A DNA stretch of 45,823 nucleotides from positions 1 to 45,823 of the forward strand of contig NZ_JASSVM010000014.1 in the NCBI RefSeq assembly GCF_030541005.1. The letters are read 5' to 3'. Of the stretch, positions 8,669-19,649 are shown piece after piece; position 1 is the stretch's first letter; each line of letters opens with the position of its first letter. This DNA is from Marinobacter sp. SS5-14b (GTDB lineage Bacteria; Pseudomonadota; Gammaproteobacteria; Pseudomonadales; Oleiphilaceae). Under the pieces are notes generated by a model. The model had not been told where the DNA came from. It made no database searches and worked only from the letters and a program-made list of their open reading frames with translations. The translations under genes and the position numbers were made by a program.

Positions 8669-9790
8669 ATGCCGACGTTCTTACACACGGCTGACTGGCA
8701 AATGGGGCGCTCATACAGCCGCTTTGAAACGGAAGACGGAGCGGCGTTGGTGGAGGCCCGGTTTGAGGCCATCGAAAAGCTGGCGCAACTGGCCAACGAA
8801 CATCAGTGTGATGCGGTGCTGGTTGCCGGCGATGTGTTCGATGCGCAGACCGTGTCTGACCGCACCGTTCGTCGGGTGTTCAATGCCACCCGCGGCTTCT
8901 CCGGCCCCTGGGTCATGCTCCCCGGAAACCACGATGCGGCCCTGGCTGAAAGCGTGTGGACCCGGGCCCAGCGCCTCGGTGCGGTTCCGGAAAATGTGCA
9001 CCTGGCCCTCGAGCCAGGGGTGATTACGCTGAAACCCCAGGGCCTGGCGATACTCTGCGCCCCGTTAACTCAGCGCCATACCTACGGCGATTTGACCGAA
9101 GCTTTCAGCCATTACGAAACCCCGGAATCTCTGCTCAGAATCGGGCTTGCGCACGGCAGTGTTCAGGGTCTGTTATCTGAAGATATCGATGCCACCAATC
9201 CGATTGTACCTGACCGTAGCGACGTGAGTCGGCTGGACTATCTGGCCCTGGGGGACTGGCACGGCACCAAGCAGGTCAATGACCGCACCTGGTACAGCGG
9301 GACGCCCGAGCCCGAAAGGTTCCGGAATAACGAGGCAGGTTATGCCCTGGTGGTCAGCAGCGCAGGCCCGGGTGCAAAGCCGGAGGTCACCTCGATACCA
9401 ACGGGTCGTTACCAGTGGCACCAGTGGCGGGAGGCCCTTGCCGTGGAGTCGGACCTTGATCAACTGCTACAGCGGCTGGAAACCTTACCGGATCCTTCTG
9501 TGGTTGACCTTCGGCTTGAAGGTTCAATCACCCTGGCGGGTGAAGCCCGGCTACTGAGAGCACTGTCGGTAGCGGAAGCCCGGTTTCGGAGCATCCGTTG
9601 TGATCGCAGCCAGCTGCAGCTTGAGCCGACAGACGACGATATTGCCGGGTTGAAGGCCGATGGATACGTTGGTGAAGTCATCGAAAACCTGCGTGACCGG
9701 CAGCAAGGCGATCAGAGCGAAGCCGCCCGGGATGCTCTGGCCATTCTTGCAGGGTTGTTAAAAGGCCGTGAGGAGGAATCCCGCCAATGA
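8669..9790 (+). CDS. SbcD/YhaO-type DNA repair metallophosphoesterase
   Basis: This is the calcineurin-like nuclease subunit of an SbcCD/Mre11-Rad50-type complex, expected to cut DNA ends or hairpins with two metal ions. The phosphoesterase motifs are in order: HTADWQMG at the N-terminus, VAGDVFDAQ, LPGNHD, GLAHGS and LGDWHG. The first motif has DWQ rather than the DxH of classical SbcD. I chose the ATG at 8669 because a GGAGG lies at 8659-8663; the frame stays open upstream to a TTG at 8621. The encoded protein is 373 aa. The stop overlaps the start of the ATPase gene by 4 bp, so both subunits are made together. Confidence 0.85.
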   Translation: MPTFLHTADWQMGRSYSRFETEDGAALVEARFEAIEKLAQLANEHQCDAVLVAGDVFDAQTVSDRTVRRVFNATRGFSGPWVMLPGNHDAALAESVWTRAQRLGAVPENVHLALEPGVITLKPQGLAILCAPLTQRHTYGDLTEAFSHYETPESLLRIGLAHGSVQGLLSEDIDATNPIVPDRSDVSRLDYLALGDWHGTKQVNDRTWYSGTPEPERFRNNEAGYALVVSSAGPGAKPEVTSIPTGRYQWHQWREALAVESDLDQLLQRLETLPDPSVVDLRLEGSITLAGEARLLRALSVAEARFRSIRCDRSQLQLEPTDDDIAGLKADGYVGEVIENLRDRQQGDQSEAARDALAILAGLLKGREEESRQ

Positions 9791-12417
9791 AGCTGCAACG
9801 CATCCGCATCGAGCACCTGCGCCAGTTCCGGCAGCCCTTTGTGCTGGGTGGTCTTCAGCCCGGACTGAACCTCATTCATGGCCCCAATGAGTCCGGCAAA
9901 AGCACTTTGGTGCGGGCCATTCGTGCGGCTTTTTTTGAACGTTATCGCTCAACCGCCGTTGATGACTTGCGCCCCTGGGGTGACTCGGCCGCAGCGCCCA
10001 CCATTGAGCTGGATTTTGAGCATCAGGGCCAGCTCTGGCGTCTTACCAAAAGTTTTCTGCAGAGAAAACGCTGCGATTTGACCGTCGGCACCGACAGTTA
10101 CAGCGAAGACGATGCCGAAGAAAAGCTCGCAGAATTGCTGGGCTACCAGTACCCCAAAAGGGGTGTCAGCAAAGCGGAGCATTGGGGGATTCCCGGTTTG
10201 CTGTGGGTTGAGCAGGGTACCGGTCAGGATCTTGAGCAATCGGTAGAGCACGCCGGGGATCATCTGAAATCTGCGCTTAACTCGCTCGTTGGCGAGGTGG
10301 CCAGTTCCGGCGGCGATGAGCTCATTGATGCGATTAGAGCCCAGCGAGACACTCTGCTGACCGGTACAGGTAAGCCTCGGGGGGATTACCTTCAGCTGGA
10401 AAGAGACCGGGCCCAGCATCAGCAGGATATTGCTGAGCTAGGTGATCGTATTGTGGGCTATCAGGAACAGGTTGACCGGCTGGGCAAGCTGTCGCAGGAC
10501 TATGAGCGCGCGCAGTCAGAGCGCCCATGGGAGGAGGCGCAGCGACAACTGGAGCAGACGCGGGCGCGTTACCAGCAGGTCGAGCGGCTGGAGCAGCAGC
10601 AGAGCCAGGAAAAAGCCACGCTTGCCCAGCTTCAGCAAAATCACCGGTTGTTACAGCAAAACAAGGAGCACCAGGACAGTCTTGGCCGGCAACTGGTCGC
10701 CCGGAAAACGGAACTGGACAAGGCGGAGAAGGAGCTCAGCCTGGCTCAACAGCAAGCCCCGGTTGTGGCTAATCGCCTGAGTGACGCAAAAGCAGCCTAT
10801 GCCGCCGCAGAAAAGAAGATAAAGCTCGCGCGACTGCTGGAAACACGGGGTCGGCTTGAGGTGGACATTCAGCGCCTGGAACAGCAAGAACAGCTGTTGA
10901 CCCGCAATCTGACAAAGGCTCGTGACTACCAGAATCAGGTCGATCAGGCCCGGCAGCAGCTGGGAGTAAATCGTATTGGTGCGGCCGACGTAAAACGCCT
11001 GAAGCAGGTTGCGCATCAGTTGAACGAAGCAAGTATTCGTTCAAGCACCATTGCCACGCGATTGAGCTGGCAACTGGAACCCGGCGCTGCATTGTCCCTC
11101 AACGACGAGCCCCTCGAAGGGCAGGGTGAGCAACAGCTGCTGGAAGAATCCAGCCTGAGTGTTCCGGGTGTCGGCACCCTGGTGATTGCCCCGGGTGGCG
11201 ACGAGTTGGCCAGCACCCGCCGAAAGCTCAAGACTCTCCAGCAGACGTTTGATGATCAACGCACAGCCATGGGTGTGGATACCGTGGAACAGGCGGAAGA
11301 CCGACTGTTGGCGTTTGAGGCGGCGGAGCAGGCACTGAAGCACGCCGAAGAGTTGCTGAATCAAGTTGCGCCATCGGGTGTGGCGTTGTTGTTGTCGAGC
11401 CAAAGTCAGGTGGAAAGCGAACTCGAGAGCGCTAAGGTTCAGCTGCAGGCAACACCCCGACCGGAGCAGGGCGAGAGCGTGCCAGCTCTCGCCGAGGCGG
11501 AGGCCGCCCTCGTCCGGGCTGGCAAGGAGTTGGACGAGGCGGAGTCGGGGGAGCGGGGCTACCAGAATGAACTATTGATCCGAAAGCAGGCCAGGGAAAA
11601 TGCGAAGGCAGAGTGGCAGCGCCTGGCCGATGAAGAGCAAAGTCCTGAGCGCCAGCAACAGCTGCAAGCGTTGGCACAGGACCTCGAAAATAGCGTCAAA
11701 CAAACAGTGCAACTGGAGGCCAGTCTCGATAATCGTGAGCGAGAAATCCGGGATGCCCGCCCGGACCTCCTTCTGCAGGATATTGAGCGCTACCAAAACA
11801 CTATCAACACTCTTCGTCAAACCCAGGAAAGCCGGGAACGTGAACTCAGGGATATCAGAGTCAGGCTGGAGGCCTGGGGCGCTGAGGGCCTGGAAGAGCA
11901 GCTGAATGACAAACAGGCTGAGCTGGAACAGTGTAATCGCCGCTACCTGGAACTTGATCGCAGGGCCAGGGCTCTGGATCTTCTGCTGACATTGCTGACG
12001 GAAAAAAGGCAGGCACTGACACGTCGCCTGCAGGCCCCTCTGCAGAAACATCTTGATCATTATCTGTCGGTGCTGTTTCCCCAGGCTACTCTGGAGGTGG
12101 ACGAACAACTCAGGCCGGGCACCTTTACCCGCGGCGCCGAGTTGGGGCAGATGAACGAATTGAGTTTTGGTGCCCGAGAGCAGATGGGGTTGATCAGCCG
12201 CCTGGCCTACGCGGATTTGTTGCGGGATGCGGGAAGGCCAACCCTGGTCATTCTCGATGACACCCTGGTGCACAGTGATCGTGGCCGCCTTGAAGATATG
12301 AAGCGCATTCTGTTCGATGCCGCCAGCCGGCACCAGATACTGCTGTTCACTTGTCATCCTGAGAAGTGGCAGGACCTTGGCGTGCCGCCGGTGGATATTC
12401 AGGCGTTGAAGGGGTAG
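9787..12417 (+). CDS. SbcC/Rad50-like ATPase (YhaN-type)
   Basis: This is the ATPase partner of the preceding nuclease. The N-terminal Walker A is GPNESGKST (residues 32-40), followed by the YhaN-like RPWGD segment. Long glutamine- and glutamate-rich coiled coils run from about 170 to 730. The C-terminus carries an ABC-like signature (ELSFGAREQMGLISRLAYADLLRD) and Walker B (TLVILDDTLVHSD), ending with a switch histidine region (LLFTCHPEKW). At 876 aa it is shorter than E. coli SbcC (about 1,050) and no CxxC zinc hook is visible at the coiled-coil apex, which fits YhaN-type rather than canonical SbcC proteins. It is translationally coupled to the nuclease. Confidence 0.85.
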   Translation: MKLQRIRIEHLRQFRQPFVLGGLQPGLNLIHGPNESGKSTLVRAIRAAFFERYRSTAVDDLRPWGDSAAAPTIELDFEHQGQLWRLTKSFLQRKRCDLTVGTDSYSEDDAEEKLAELLGYQYPKRGVSKAEHWGIPGLLWVEQGTGQDLEQSVEHAGDHLKSALNSLVGEVASSGGDELIDAIRAQRDTLLTGTGKPRGDYLQLERDRAQHQQDIAELGDRIVGYQEQVDRLGKLSQDYERAQSERPWEEAQRQLEQTRARYQQVERLEQQQSQEKATLAQLQQNHRLLQQNKEHQDSLGRQLVARKTELDKAEKELSLAQQQAPVVANRLSDAKAAYAAAEKKIKLARLLETRGRLEVDIQRLEQQEQLLTRNLTKARDYQNQVDQARQQLGVNRIGAADVKRLKQVAHQLNEASIRSSTIATRLSWQLEPGAALSLNDEPLEGQGEQQLLEESSLSVPGVGTLVIAPGGDELASTRRKLKTLQQTFDDQRTAMGVDTVEQAEDRLLAFEAAEQALKHAEELLNQVAPSGVALLLSSQSQVESELESAKVQLQATPRPEQGESVPALAEAEAALVRAGKELDEAESGERGYQNELLIRKQARENAKAEWQRLADEEQSPERQQQLQALAQDLENSVKQTVQLEASLDNREREIRDARPDLLLQDIERYQNTINTLRQTQESRERELRDIRVRLEAWGAEGLEEQLNDKQAELEQCNRRYLELDRRARALDLLLTLLTEKRQALTRRLQAPLQKHLDHYLSVLFPQATLEVDEQLRPGTFTRGAELGQMNELSFGAREQMGLISRLAYADLLRDAGRPTLVILDDTLVHSDRGRLEDMKRILFDAASRHQILLFTCHPEKWQDLGVPPVDIQALKG

Positions 12418-12435
12418 CCGGTCTGCTACTCTTAA

Positions 12436-13965
<1,530 letters not shown>

Positions 13966-14052
13966 GTTTCAGGCGCTCTTTCTCTCCTTAATGGTCAAAA
14001 AAGTGACGTTTTTTCTGGGTAAAAAATGATGCTATTCGCATCGGTTTGCGCC

Positions 14053-14080
14053 TCGATTTTATAGAATTTCACAAAATCGA
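14053..14080. promoter_or_regulatory. Inverted repeat upstream of the lipoprotein gene
   Basis: TCGATTTT (14053-14060) and AAAATCGA (14073-14080) form an inverted repeat around 12 bp, ending 23 bp before the lipoprotein ATG. The position suits an operator or a 5' leader hairpin. No function is known. Confidence 0.35.
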
Positions 14081-14103
14081 CGGAAAACCGGTGCGGAAAG
14101 CAT

Positions 14104-14547
14104 ATGAAACGCGTCATCAAAGTGTCAAAGGCATGGATTGCCGCGTTTACAGTTGGGATGTTGCTTGCAGGCTGTGGCGGAGGTGGCTCCGATGAGGCGG
14201 GCACGTCTGCTTCTGGTTCGACCTCCAGTGGTAATTCAGTGGTGGCATCAGAGGGTACCAAGGCCGCTGCGAATACTGCTGTACTGAGTTGGTCGGCACC
14301 GTCTACCCGGGTGAATGGTGACGGCATCGCCATGGGCGAGCTGGATAAGTACGTCATCCGGTATGGCCAGAGCGCTGATGATCTGAGCCGTGAAGTGGTG
14401 GTGGATAACGCTGAGTCTTATGCCGACATGTCGTACACGGTCGAGAATCTGGCTGCGGGCACCTGGTACTTTACCATCCAGGTTCAGGATACCCAGGGCC
14501 TGATTAGTGAACCGTCCGAGCCGGTCAGTAAGACTATTCAGTCCTGA
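14104..14547 (+). CDS. Small FN3-like lipoprotein
   Basis: A 147-aa predicted lipoprotein. The signal peptide ends in a lipobox LLAGC with the lipidated Cys24, followed by a glycine/serine linker. The remaining roughly 100 residues look like one fibronectin type III-like beta domain: LSWSAPSTRVNGDGI at the start, LDKYVIRYG, then YTVENLAAGTWYFTIQVQD and a terminal SEPSEPVSKTI. The residues after Cys24 are GGGGS, which contain no Asp at +2, so outer-membrane sorting is likely. It is convergent with the histidine kinase gene, with a 24-bp gap. The neighbouring FecR protein also carries FN3-like modules, but a functional link is only a guess. RBS is GGAAAG. Confidence 0.75.
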   Translation: MKRVIKVSKAWIAAFTVGMLLAGCGGGGSDEAGTSASGSTSSGNSVVASEGTKAAANTAVLSWSAPSTRVNGDGIAMGELDKYVIRYGQSADDLSREVVVDNAESYADMSYTVENLAAGTWYFTIQVQDTQGLISEPSEPVSKTIQS

Positions 14548-14571
14548 ATGGGTCTGCTGCAGGGTGGCCGG

Positions 14572-17136
14572 TTAACTCATTGGATCGGCCATTGGCAGTT
14601 TCAGAGTGAACGTGGTGCCTTCATCGAGGGTCGAGTCGACCGTGATGTCACCTTTGTGTTTTTCCACCACCGTTTTGACAAACGAAAGCCCCAGCCCTGT
14701 GCCGTGATGGCCGGCTAACTCACTGCGCCTTTGGCGGTGGTACCGGTCGAACAGGTAGGGCAGTTCGTCGGTGTCTATGCCCGAGCCTTCATCGGCAATA
14801 GCCAGGCAGGCCAGGTGCCCCGCTCGATAAACCTCAACACTGATCGTGGTGCCGGACGGGCTGTACTGAACCGCATTGGTGAGCAGATTGATCACCGCCC
14901 GCTCAAGAAGTTCTGCATTGCCTTTCAGCCATAGATCTTCAGTACCGGTCAGTTGCAGCTGGATACCCTTCTCAAGAGCCTGCTCGCACACGCTGTCTCT
15001 GGCATTTTCTACGATGGCCAGCAGCTCGCATTCGTAGAAGCGGGTTTCCGAGAGTTGCTCGGCACGGGCCAGTTGCACGAACTCCTCTGCCAGGCTGTAA
15101 CTGCGCCTTGCCAGTTTTCCCAGCTGATCCAGTTGGTGTTCGTCGATATGGCCCGGCTCCCGCTTGAGTTGTTCGATCAAAGCCAGCTGAGAGACCAGTG
15201 GCGAGCGAACGTCGTGGGAAATAAAGTCGATGGCTTCCCGGTGCTGGCGCTGCTGTTCCCGCAGTTCGGAAATGTCCGAGATGTTGGCAATAATGCCAGA
15301 CTGACCACTGCCGGGCAGGGCGAAGGGAGCAAAGTGTATGAGAAAGTCCTTGCCGTGAACTTTCAGGTCTACCGTGCGGCTTTCCTTGAGAGTCAGGGTT
15401 TCCGATACGGTTTCATGCCAGGGTGGGTTGTCTCTGGGGTCGTGGCCTTCCAGCAAGCTGGTCAGTGGCATGCCGCTCAGGCTGGGCATGGGTTCACGAA
15501 ACCAGTCTTCAATGTGCCCATTGGTGAACCGGATGACGGCCAGCTCGTCGGTGACGATGATACCGTCCGGCATGTGCTGGAAGCTGCGTTGAATAAATGC
15601 CTGCATCTGGGTCAGGCGTTCGGTTGCCAGTTGTACTTTTTCGATGCGGGCTGAGATGTTTTCCCGGGGGTGACGCCCGGGTTGGCGATGGGTGTCGGGC
15701 TCCAGAACCAGTTGCTGGAGATAACGCTGTGTGACTTCACGGCTGAGATCGTTGTTCAGGGTCAAGCCAATCACATATCTGGAATGGCCTCGTGTCAGCG
15801 GTATCCAGCTTTGATTCAGCTGATGGACCCACCGACCGGTTTCCGGCAGGTAGGGTGCCTGTGCCAGTGTCATGCCTTTCGCTTCCAGGATCTCGTTGTC
15901 TTCAGCCAGAAACCAGCCCTCGGGCTGCAGGAATGCACGGAAGTGGGTGAGTAGTTGTGCGGGTTGTCGGTTTGCAGGTTGGGGCAGCGAAAGTTTAGGG
16001 GTGCGCGCCATGTTATCCAGCTGCCGGTTCAGAAAACGATTGGTCATGGCAAGCCTGAGGCCACTGGCAATCGGCATGGCAATCAGTGGCAGCAGCAGAG
16101 TGTGGGCGGCGGGTAAATGCAGCCTGAAAAGCAGCAGTAAAAACAGGTAGCCGGCTGTCAAAGTAAGGAACATCGACAGGCAGGCAGCTACCGTGCCCGC
16201 TGGTCGCAGCCGTGGCAGCAGCAAAGCCAAGATCATCAGAACGAGCAGGTTGATCAACGGCGACAGCCATCTGGGTGCCTCGGTAATCAGCAGCCCCTGT
16301 TGATTGGCCGAGTAGACGTTCGCGTGAAACTCCACGCCTGGCATTGGCTGGCTGAGCCCCGAAAAAGGGGTGGGCAGGATGTCCCCGAAGCCGGCGGCGG
16401 TTGCACCCACGAATACCGTTTTACCTGCGAATAGACCCTTCGGATAGGCACCTTCAATGACGCTGGCGTAAGAGATGGTTGGCAGTGTACCGGCGCCGCC
16501 TGCCAGCGGTACCCGGCGATAGTTCTCCCGGACATTGAGATAACCGGGCAGGCCTGTAGAGGTTTGTCGCACGGCGACGGTTTGATGCGCCAGGGCCAGA
16601 GTAGGCCAGAGTTGCCCCGCCAGTCCGTTGCGCAAGTATATGCCGCGCGCAACGCCGTCGCTGTCTAGCTCAATATGAGCATGGCCCATGGCCTGGGCGG
16701 CCTCAGCCAGCTGAGGGACGGGCATCTGTTCACTTATCAGCTGGTGCTGGGTGCTGGCGGAAAGATGAAGAGGGAGTACCACCTGTCCGTGGCCGCGTAT
16801 GGCGTCTGCAAGCCGGGGGTCGTGCGCTGAGGGTTCCGGAAACAGGATGTCCAGTACCACCGTTTCGGCGCCGGATTCGTGCAGTTCATCAATCAAGTCG
16901 CCGTGGGTGCTTCTGGGCCAGGGCCAGCGGCCAAGCCGCCCGAGGCTGAACTCGTCAATCGCAACAATGATGACCTGACTGCTGACCGGAGCCCGCCAGT
17001 TGGTAATGGCTTTGTCGTAAATCCAGTGGTTGAGTCGTTCGGGCAGGCCGGTTAGCTGAAACAGGGCGAGGGTGCCAAGCAGCAGCAGGCCCAGGGACCA
17101 AGGTGTTGTTCTTATTGTTAACCAGTCCCTAATCAT
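14572..17136 (-). CDS. CHASE2-domain sensor histidine kinase
   Basis: An 854-aa membrane kinase, last gene of a three-gene operon. Layout: one N-terminal transmembrane helix (about residues 15-30), an extracytoplasmic CHASE2 domain (about 35-285; note VAIDEFSLGRLGRWPWPRS and VVLDILFPEPS), three closely spaced transmembrane helices (about 290-365), a linker, a PAS domain (about 510-630), a HisKA dimerisation helix with the phospho-acceptor H640 (FISHDVRSP), and an HATPase domain with the N-box NLLTNAVQYSP and G-boxes DEGSGI and GTGLGL. It should autophosphorylate and pass phosphate to the response regulator encoded two genes upstream. Only 33 bp separate it from the FecR gene, so all three are co-transcribed. 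The ligand is unknown. Confidence 0.92.
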   Translation of the reverse strand: MIRDWLTIRTTPWSLGLLLLGTLALFQLTGLPERLNHWIYDKAITNWRAPVSSQVIIVAIDEFSLGRLGRWPWPRSTHGDLIDELHESGAETVVLDILFPEPSAHDPRLADAIRGHGQVVLPLHLSASTQHQLISEQMPVPQLAEAAQAMGHAHIELDSDGVARGIYLRNGLAGQLWPTLALAHQTVAVRQTSTGLPGYLNVRENYRRVPLAGGAGTLPTISYASVIEGAYPKGLFAGKTVFVGATAAGFGDILPTPFSGLSQPMPGVEFHANVYSANQQGLLITEAPRWLSPLINLLVLMILALLLPRLRPAGTVAACLSMFLTLTAGYLFLLLLFRLHLPAAHTLLLPLIAMPIASGLRLAMTNRFLNRQLDNMARTPKLSLPQPANRQPAQLLTHFRAFLQPEGWFLAEDNEILEAKGMTLAQAPYLPETGRWVHQLNQSWIPLTRGHSRYVIGLTLNNDLSREVTQRYLQQLVLEPDTHRQPGRHPRENISARIEKVQLATERLTQMQAFIQRSFQHMPDGIIVTDELAVIRFTNGHIEDWFREPMPSLSGMPLTSLLEGHDPRDNPPWHETVSETLTLKESRTVDLKVHGKDFLIHFAPFALPGSGQSGIIANISDISELREQQRQHREAIDFISHDVRSPLVSQLALIEQLKREPGHIDEHQLDQLGKLARRSYSLAEEFVQLARAEQLSETRFYECELLAIVENARDSVCEQALEKGIQLQLTGTEDLWLKGNAELLERAVINLLTNAVQYSPSGTTISVEVYRAGHLACLAIADEGSGIDTDELPYLFDRYHRQRRSELAGHHGTGLGLSFVKTVVEKHKGDITVDSTLDEGTTFTLKLPMADPMS

Positions 17137-17169
17137 GGGCCTTGCAATCGTCGTTAGGTTTGCAGCGAT

Positions 17170-18813
17170 CTATTCGAGATACAGTTCCCGCCCGGGGCCC
17201 CATCGGCTGGCGAGTGGGCCTTCGGAGAGCGCTTTGACGCGCACAAAATACCTTCTTCCGGGAATCAGGCGCAAGGCCGCTGTGGTATCCGCTACGTCTG
17301 CCTCCTTGATGATGTTGCGGAATGCGGGTTCCTCGGAAAGCTGAAGGCGGTACTCTTTGGCGGTATCGGCCTTTTCCCAGAACACCCGCACCTGGCTGTC
17401 CAGATAGTTCACATTGATGATTCTGACCGGTGGCAGGGTGCCGTTGACAATCAGCTCCCGGGGTTCGGACGTGGCGACGGAATTGCCGCCAGCTTCGGTC
17501 ACTACCCGCCAGAAATACCTGCCCGGGCTCAGCGGGCGGGACGGCAGGGCTTTGCTTTCCGGGGCCCACTCGCTGGTGGTGATCAGCCGCTGGAAGCTGT
17601 CATCTTCAGCGATTTCAACCCGGGCGAGTTCGTTCGTGCCGTTAAGCTGCCAGCGGAATTCCGGCATGTCGTCGTTGACACTTTCGCCTGGGGCTGGAAC
17701 CTGGAGGACAGGTTCAATGGCCTGTAAATCAACCTCCACGGAGGCTGTCGCCGGCATTCCGGCGATACCCTTGTGGTCCAGAGCGGCCAGTTGAATTTCA
17801 TACTCGCCGTTGTCGAGCTGGCCAATCGTGAACCGGTTGCCGGTGACTTCCCGGCTTTGAACCCAGTCGCCGGACTCTTTTTCAAATACATCGACACGGT
17901 GCATTGGCGTGGGGCCGGGCTGCCAGCTGAGTTCAGCGGGCAGTCGATCAAGCACCGGGCCAATCGCGTTGATGGCCGGAGCCGGCGGCAATTGGCGAAT
18001 GCTCATGCCTCGGGTGCCGGTAATTTCGACACTGGCACCGTATCCGGCTGGCACTCTTCGGGTTTGGCCGGGTCGGCCAAAATCCACCGCGCCATGTTTT
18101 ACCTGAATGCTGCTGCCAGAGGCGTTGGTTTGCATCGAAAAGACGGTTCCGCGCACGGCTGCCACCGCCGAGGGCGTTTCAATTTCAAAACGGGACCCAC
18201 CCTCAATGAGAGGTTTGACGCGGGTGTGCACTTCCCCTTTTTGCAGTCGCAGGCGGGTGTCGACCATGCCGGCCTTGCCGTACTGGGTCAGCCGATTGAA
18301 CATCAGGCGGGTGTTGGGGGCAATGCGCAGTTCGGAGCCATCTGCAAGCTCAAGCGTGGCGGAGCCGGCGCCAGACAGTACTTCGTCGCCAACGCGCACC
18401 AGCGATTGCCCGGTGAGCGGTGTTTTGCGGCCGTCAGAGCCGGATATGTGCTGAACATTGCCGCTGACTGAGGTCACTCTGGCGGGTTCCGGTTGACGTT
18501 TCAGCCAGAACACCGGTATGCGAAGGGTGTCGCCGCTTTCAAGCCGGGTGTTGGCCGCCAGGCCGTTGTGCGCCAGCAGGCGTTGGCCGTTGGCAGATTT
18601 CTGGAGTAAAGACGCGGAAATGCTGGCCAGGGTATCACCAGGGCGCAGGGTATAAACCCACTCAGGTGCGGTTTCAACTGGCTGGCTGGCCAGGGCTGCT
18701 GACCCATTGGTAATGGACAGCTCCGCTACGGCCAGGCTGGGCAGCAGCGCCATCAGTGTGGCCAGCGCGGTCACGATGAACTGGCGGAGAGCGTGGTGGA
18801 TCAGGTCAGGCAT
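17170..18813 (-). CDS. Secreted LysM-FecR protein with FN3-like repeats
   Basis: A 547-aa exported protein. A signal peptide ends near residue 30 (LLPSLAVAE). A LysM domain follows at about 50-100 (WVYTLRPGDTLASIS ... LRIPVFW), which usually binds peptidoglycan. A FecR domain spans about 115-260 (SVSGNVQHISG, LELADGSELRIAPNTRL, VAAVRGTVFSM). Two or three FN3-like beta modules occupy about 280-547. No anti-sigma or transmembrane anchor is present, so this is not a TonB-type FecR regulator. It sits between the response regulator (8-bp overlap) and the CHASE2 kinase (33-bp gap). A periplasmic ligand-sensing or scaffold partner for the kinase is a reasonable inference. Confidence 0.88.
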   Translation of the reverse strand: MPDLIHHALRQFIVTALATLMALLPSLAVAELSITNGSAALASQPVETAPEWVYTLRPGDTLASISASLLQKSANGQRLLAHNGLAANTRLESGDTLRIPVFWLKRQPEPARVTSVSGNVQHISGSDGRKTPLTGQSLVRVGDEVLSGAGSATLELADGSELRIAPNTRLMFNRLTQYGKAGMVDTRLRLQKGEVHTRVKPLIEGGSRFEIETPSAVAAVRGTVFSMQTNASGSSIQVKHGAVDFGRPGQTRRVPAGYGASVEITGTRGMSIRQLPPAPAINAIGPVLDRLPAELSWQPGPTPMHRVDVFEKESGDWVQSREVTGNRFTIGQLDNGEYEIQLAALDHKGIAGMPATASVEVDLQAIEPVLQVPAPGESVNDDMPEFRWQLNGTNELARVEIAEDDSFQRLITTSEWAPESKALPSRPLSPGRYFWRVVTEAGGNSVATSEPRELIVNGTLPPVRIINVNYLDSQVRVFWEKADTAKEYRLQLSEEPAFRNIIKEADVADTTAALRLIPGRRYFVRVKALSEGPLASRWGPGRELYLE

Positions 18814-19534
18814 TAGCGGCTCGTTCGTTGACAGCTTCGCTCGTCTCGCCCGGTTTGACGGCTTCCAGCCGGTAACCGCGCTGATAGATGGTTTTAATAC
18901 GAAAGCCGTTCTCGGGGTTGAGCCCCAGTCTCCGGCGCAGTCGGCTCATGTGAGTATCAACTGTGCGCGTGTTGATGTCTCTGGTCAGGCCCCACACCCG
19001 TTCAAGCAAAACTTCCCGCGTGAGCAGGCGCCCCTGGTTCTGAAACAGGAACAGCGTCAGGTCGAAGTCTTTGTCGGTCAAGGTTAACGGCGCACCGTGC
19101 AGCTGGATACTGCGTTGGTTTGTGTTGACTTCAAACGGACCGTAGACCAGCGACTCCTTGTCGCTTTCCGGATGGGTGCGGCGCGCCAGCGCGTTGATGC
19201 GGGCTACCAGCTCCGCTGCGCGGGCCGGCTTTGCGATGTAGTCATCCGCACCGGCATCCAGGGCGCGCACAATGTCGCTTTCGCTGTCTCTCTGGGTCAG
19301 GAACACCGCGGGCACCGGCCAGTCCAGGTGAGCGCGAACGCTCTCCAGCACTTCAATGCCGGTCATGTCGGGTATTTGCCAGTCGAGAATAATGAGATCG
19401 TAACTGCGGTGCAGCACAGCACCCAGGAAGGATTGACCGGTGGCAAAGCTGTCGCAGTCGTGCCCTTTCTCGGACAGAATGGACTGGATGTGTTGCGCTT
19501 GTTCAAGTTCGTCTTCCAGCAGAGCAATGCGCAT
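18806..19534 (-). CDS. OmpR/PhoB-family response regulator
   Basis: A 242-aa two-domain transcription regulator. The receiver domain has the acidic pocket (E7, D8), the phospho-acceptor D51 in LIILDWQIPDMTG and the conserved lysine in YIAKPAR near residue 101. The C-terminal winged helix (about 130-230) shows LTDKDFDLTLFLFQNQGRLLTREVLLERVWG and the recognition helix region RTVDTHMSRLRRRLG. It is the first gene of the operon with the LysM-FecR protein and CHASE2 kinase; its stop overlaps the next start by 8 bp (ATGCCTGA). The kinase is its obvious cognate partner. Target genes are not visible, though an own promoter in the gap before topB is likely. Confidence 0.92.
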   Translation of the reverse strand: MRIALLEDELEQAQHIQSILSEKGHDCDSFATGQSFLGAVLHRSYDLIILDWQIPDMTGIEVLESVRAHLDWPVPAVFLTQRDSESDIVRALDAGADDYIAKPARAAELVARINALARRTHPESDKESLVYGPFEVNTNQRSIQLHGAPLTLTDKDFDLTLFLFQNQGRLLTREVLLERVWGLTRDINTRTVDTHMSRLRRRLGLNPENGFRIKTIYQRGYRLEAVKPGETSEAVNERAANA

Positions 19535-19649
19535 CTAGCTTGGCCCTCTATCGTGTTGCCTGGTTCAGATTGCCTGTGCGCAGAGCGGAAACGGCCCACT
19601 CTGCAGTATCGTGCAATTATTCCAGAAAATGAGCCTGCGTTCAGTATCG

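Noticed and set aside
11572..12357. A 261-codon minus-strand frame inside the SbcC-like gene
   Set aside because: Antisense to the conserved ATPase head; no start context or domain.
17170..18813. FecR as a TonB/ECF-sigma regulator
   Set aside because: No sigma factor or TonB receptor is adjacent and the protein is exported with a LysM domain; it belongs to a two-component operon.
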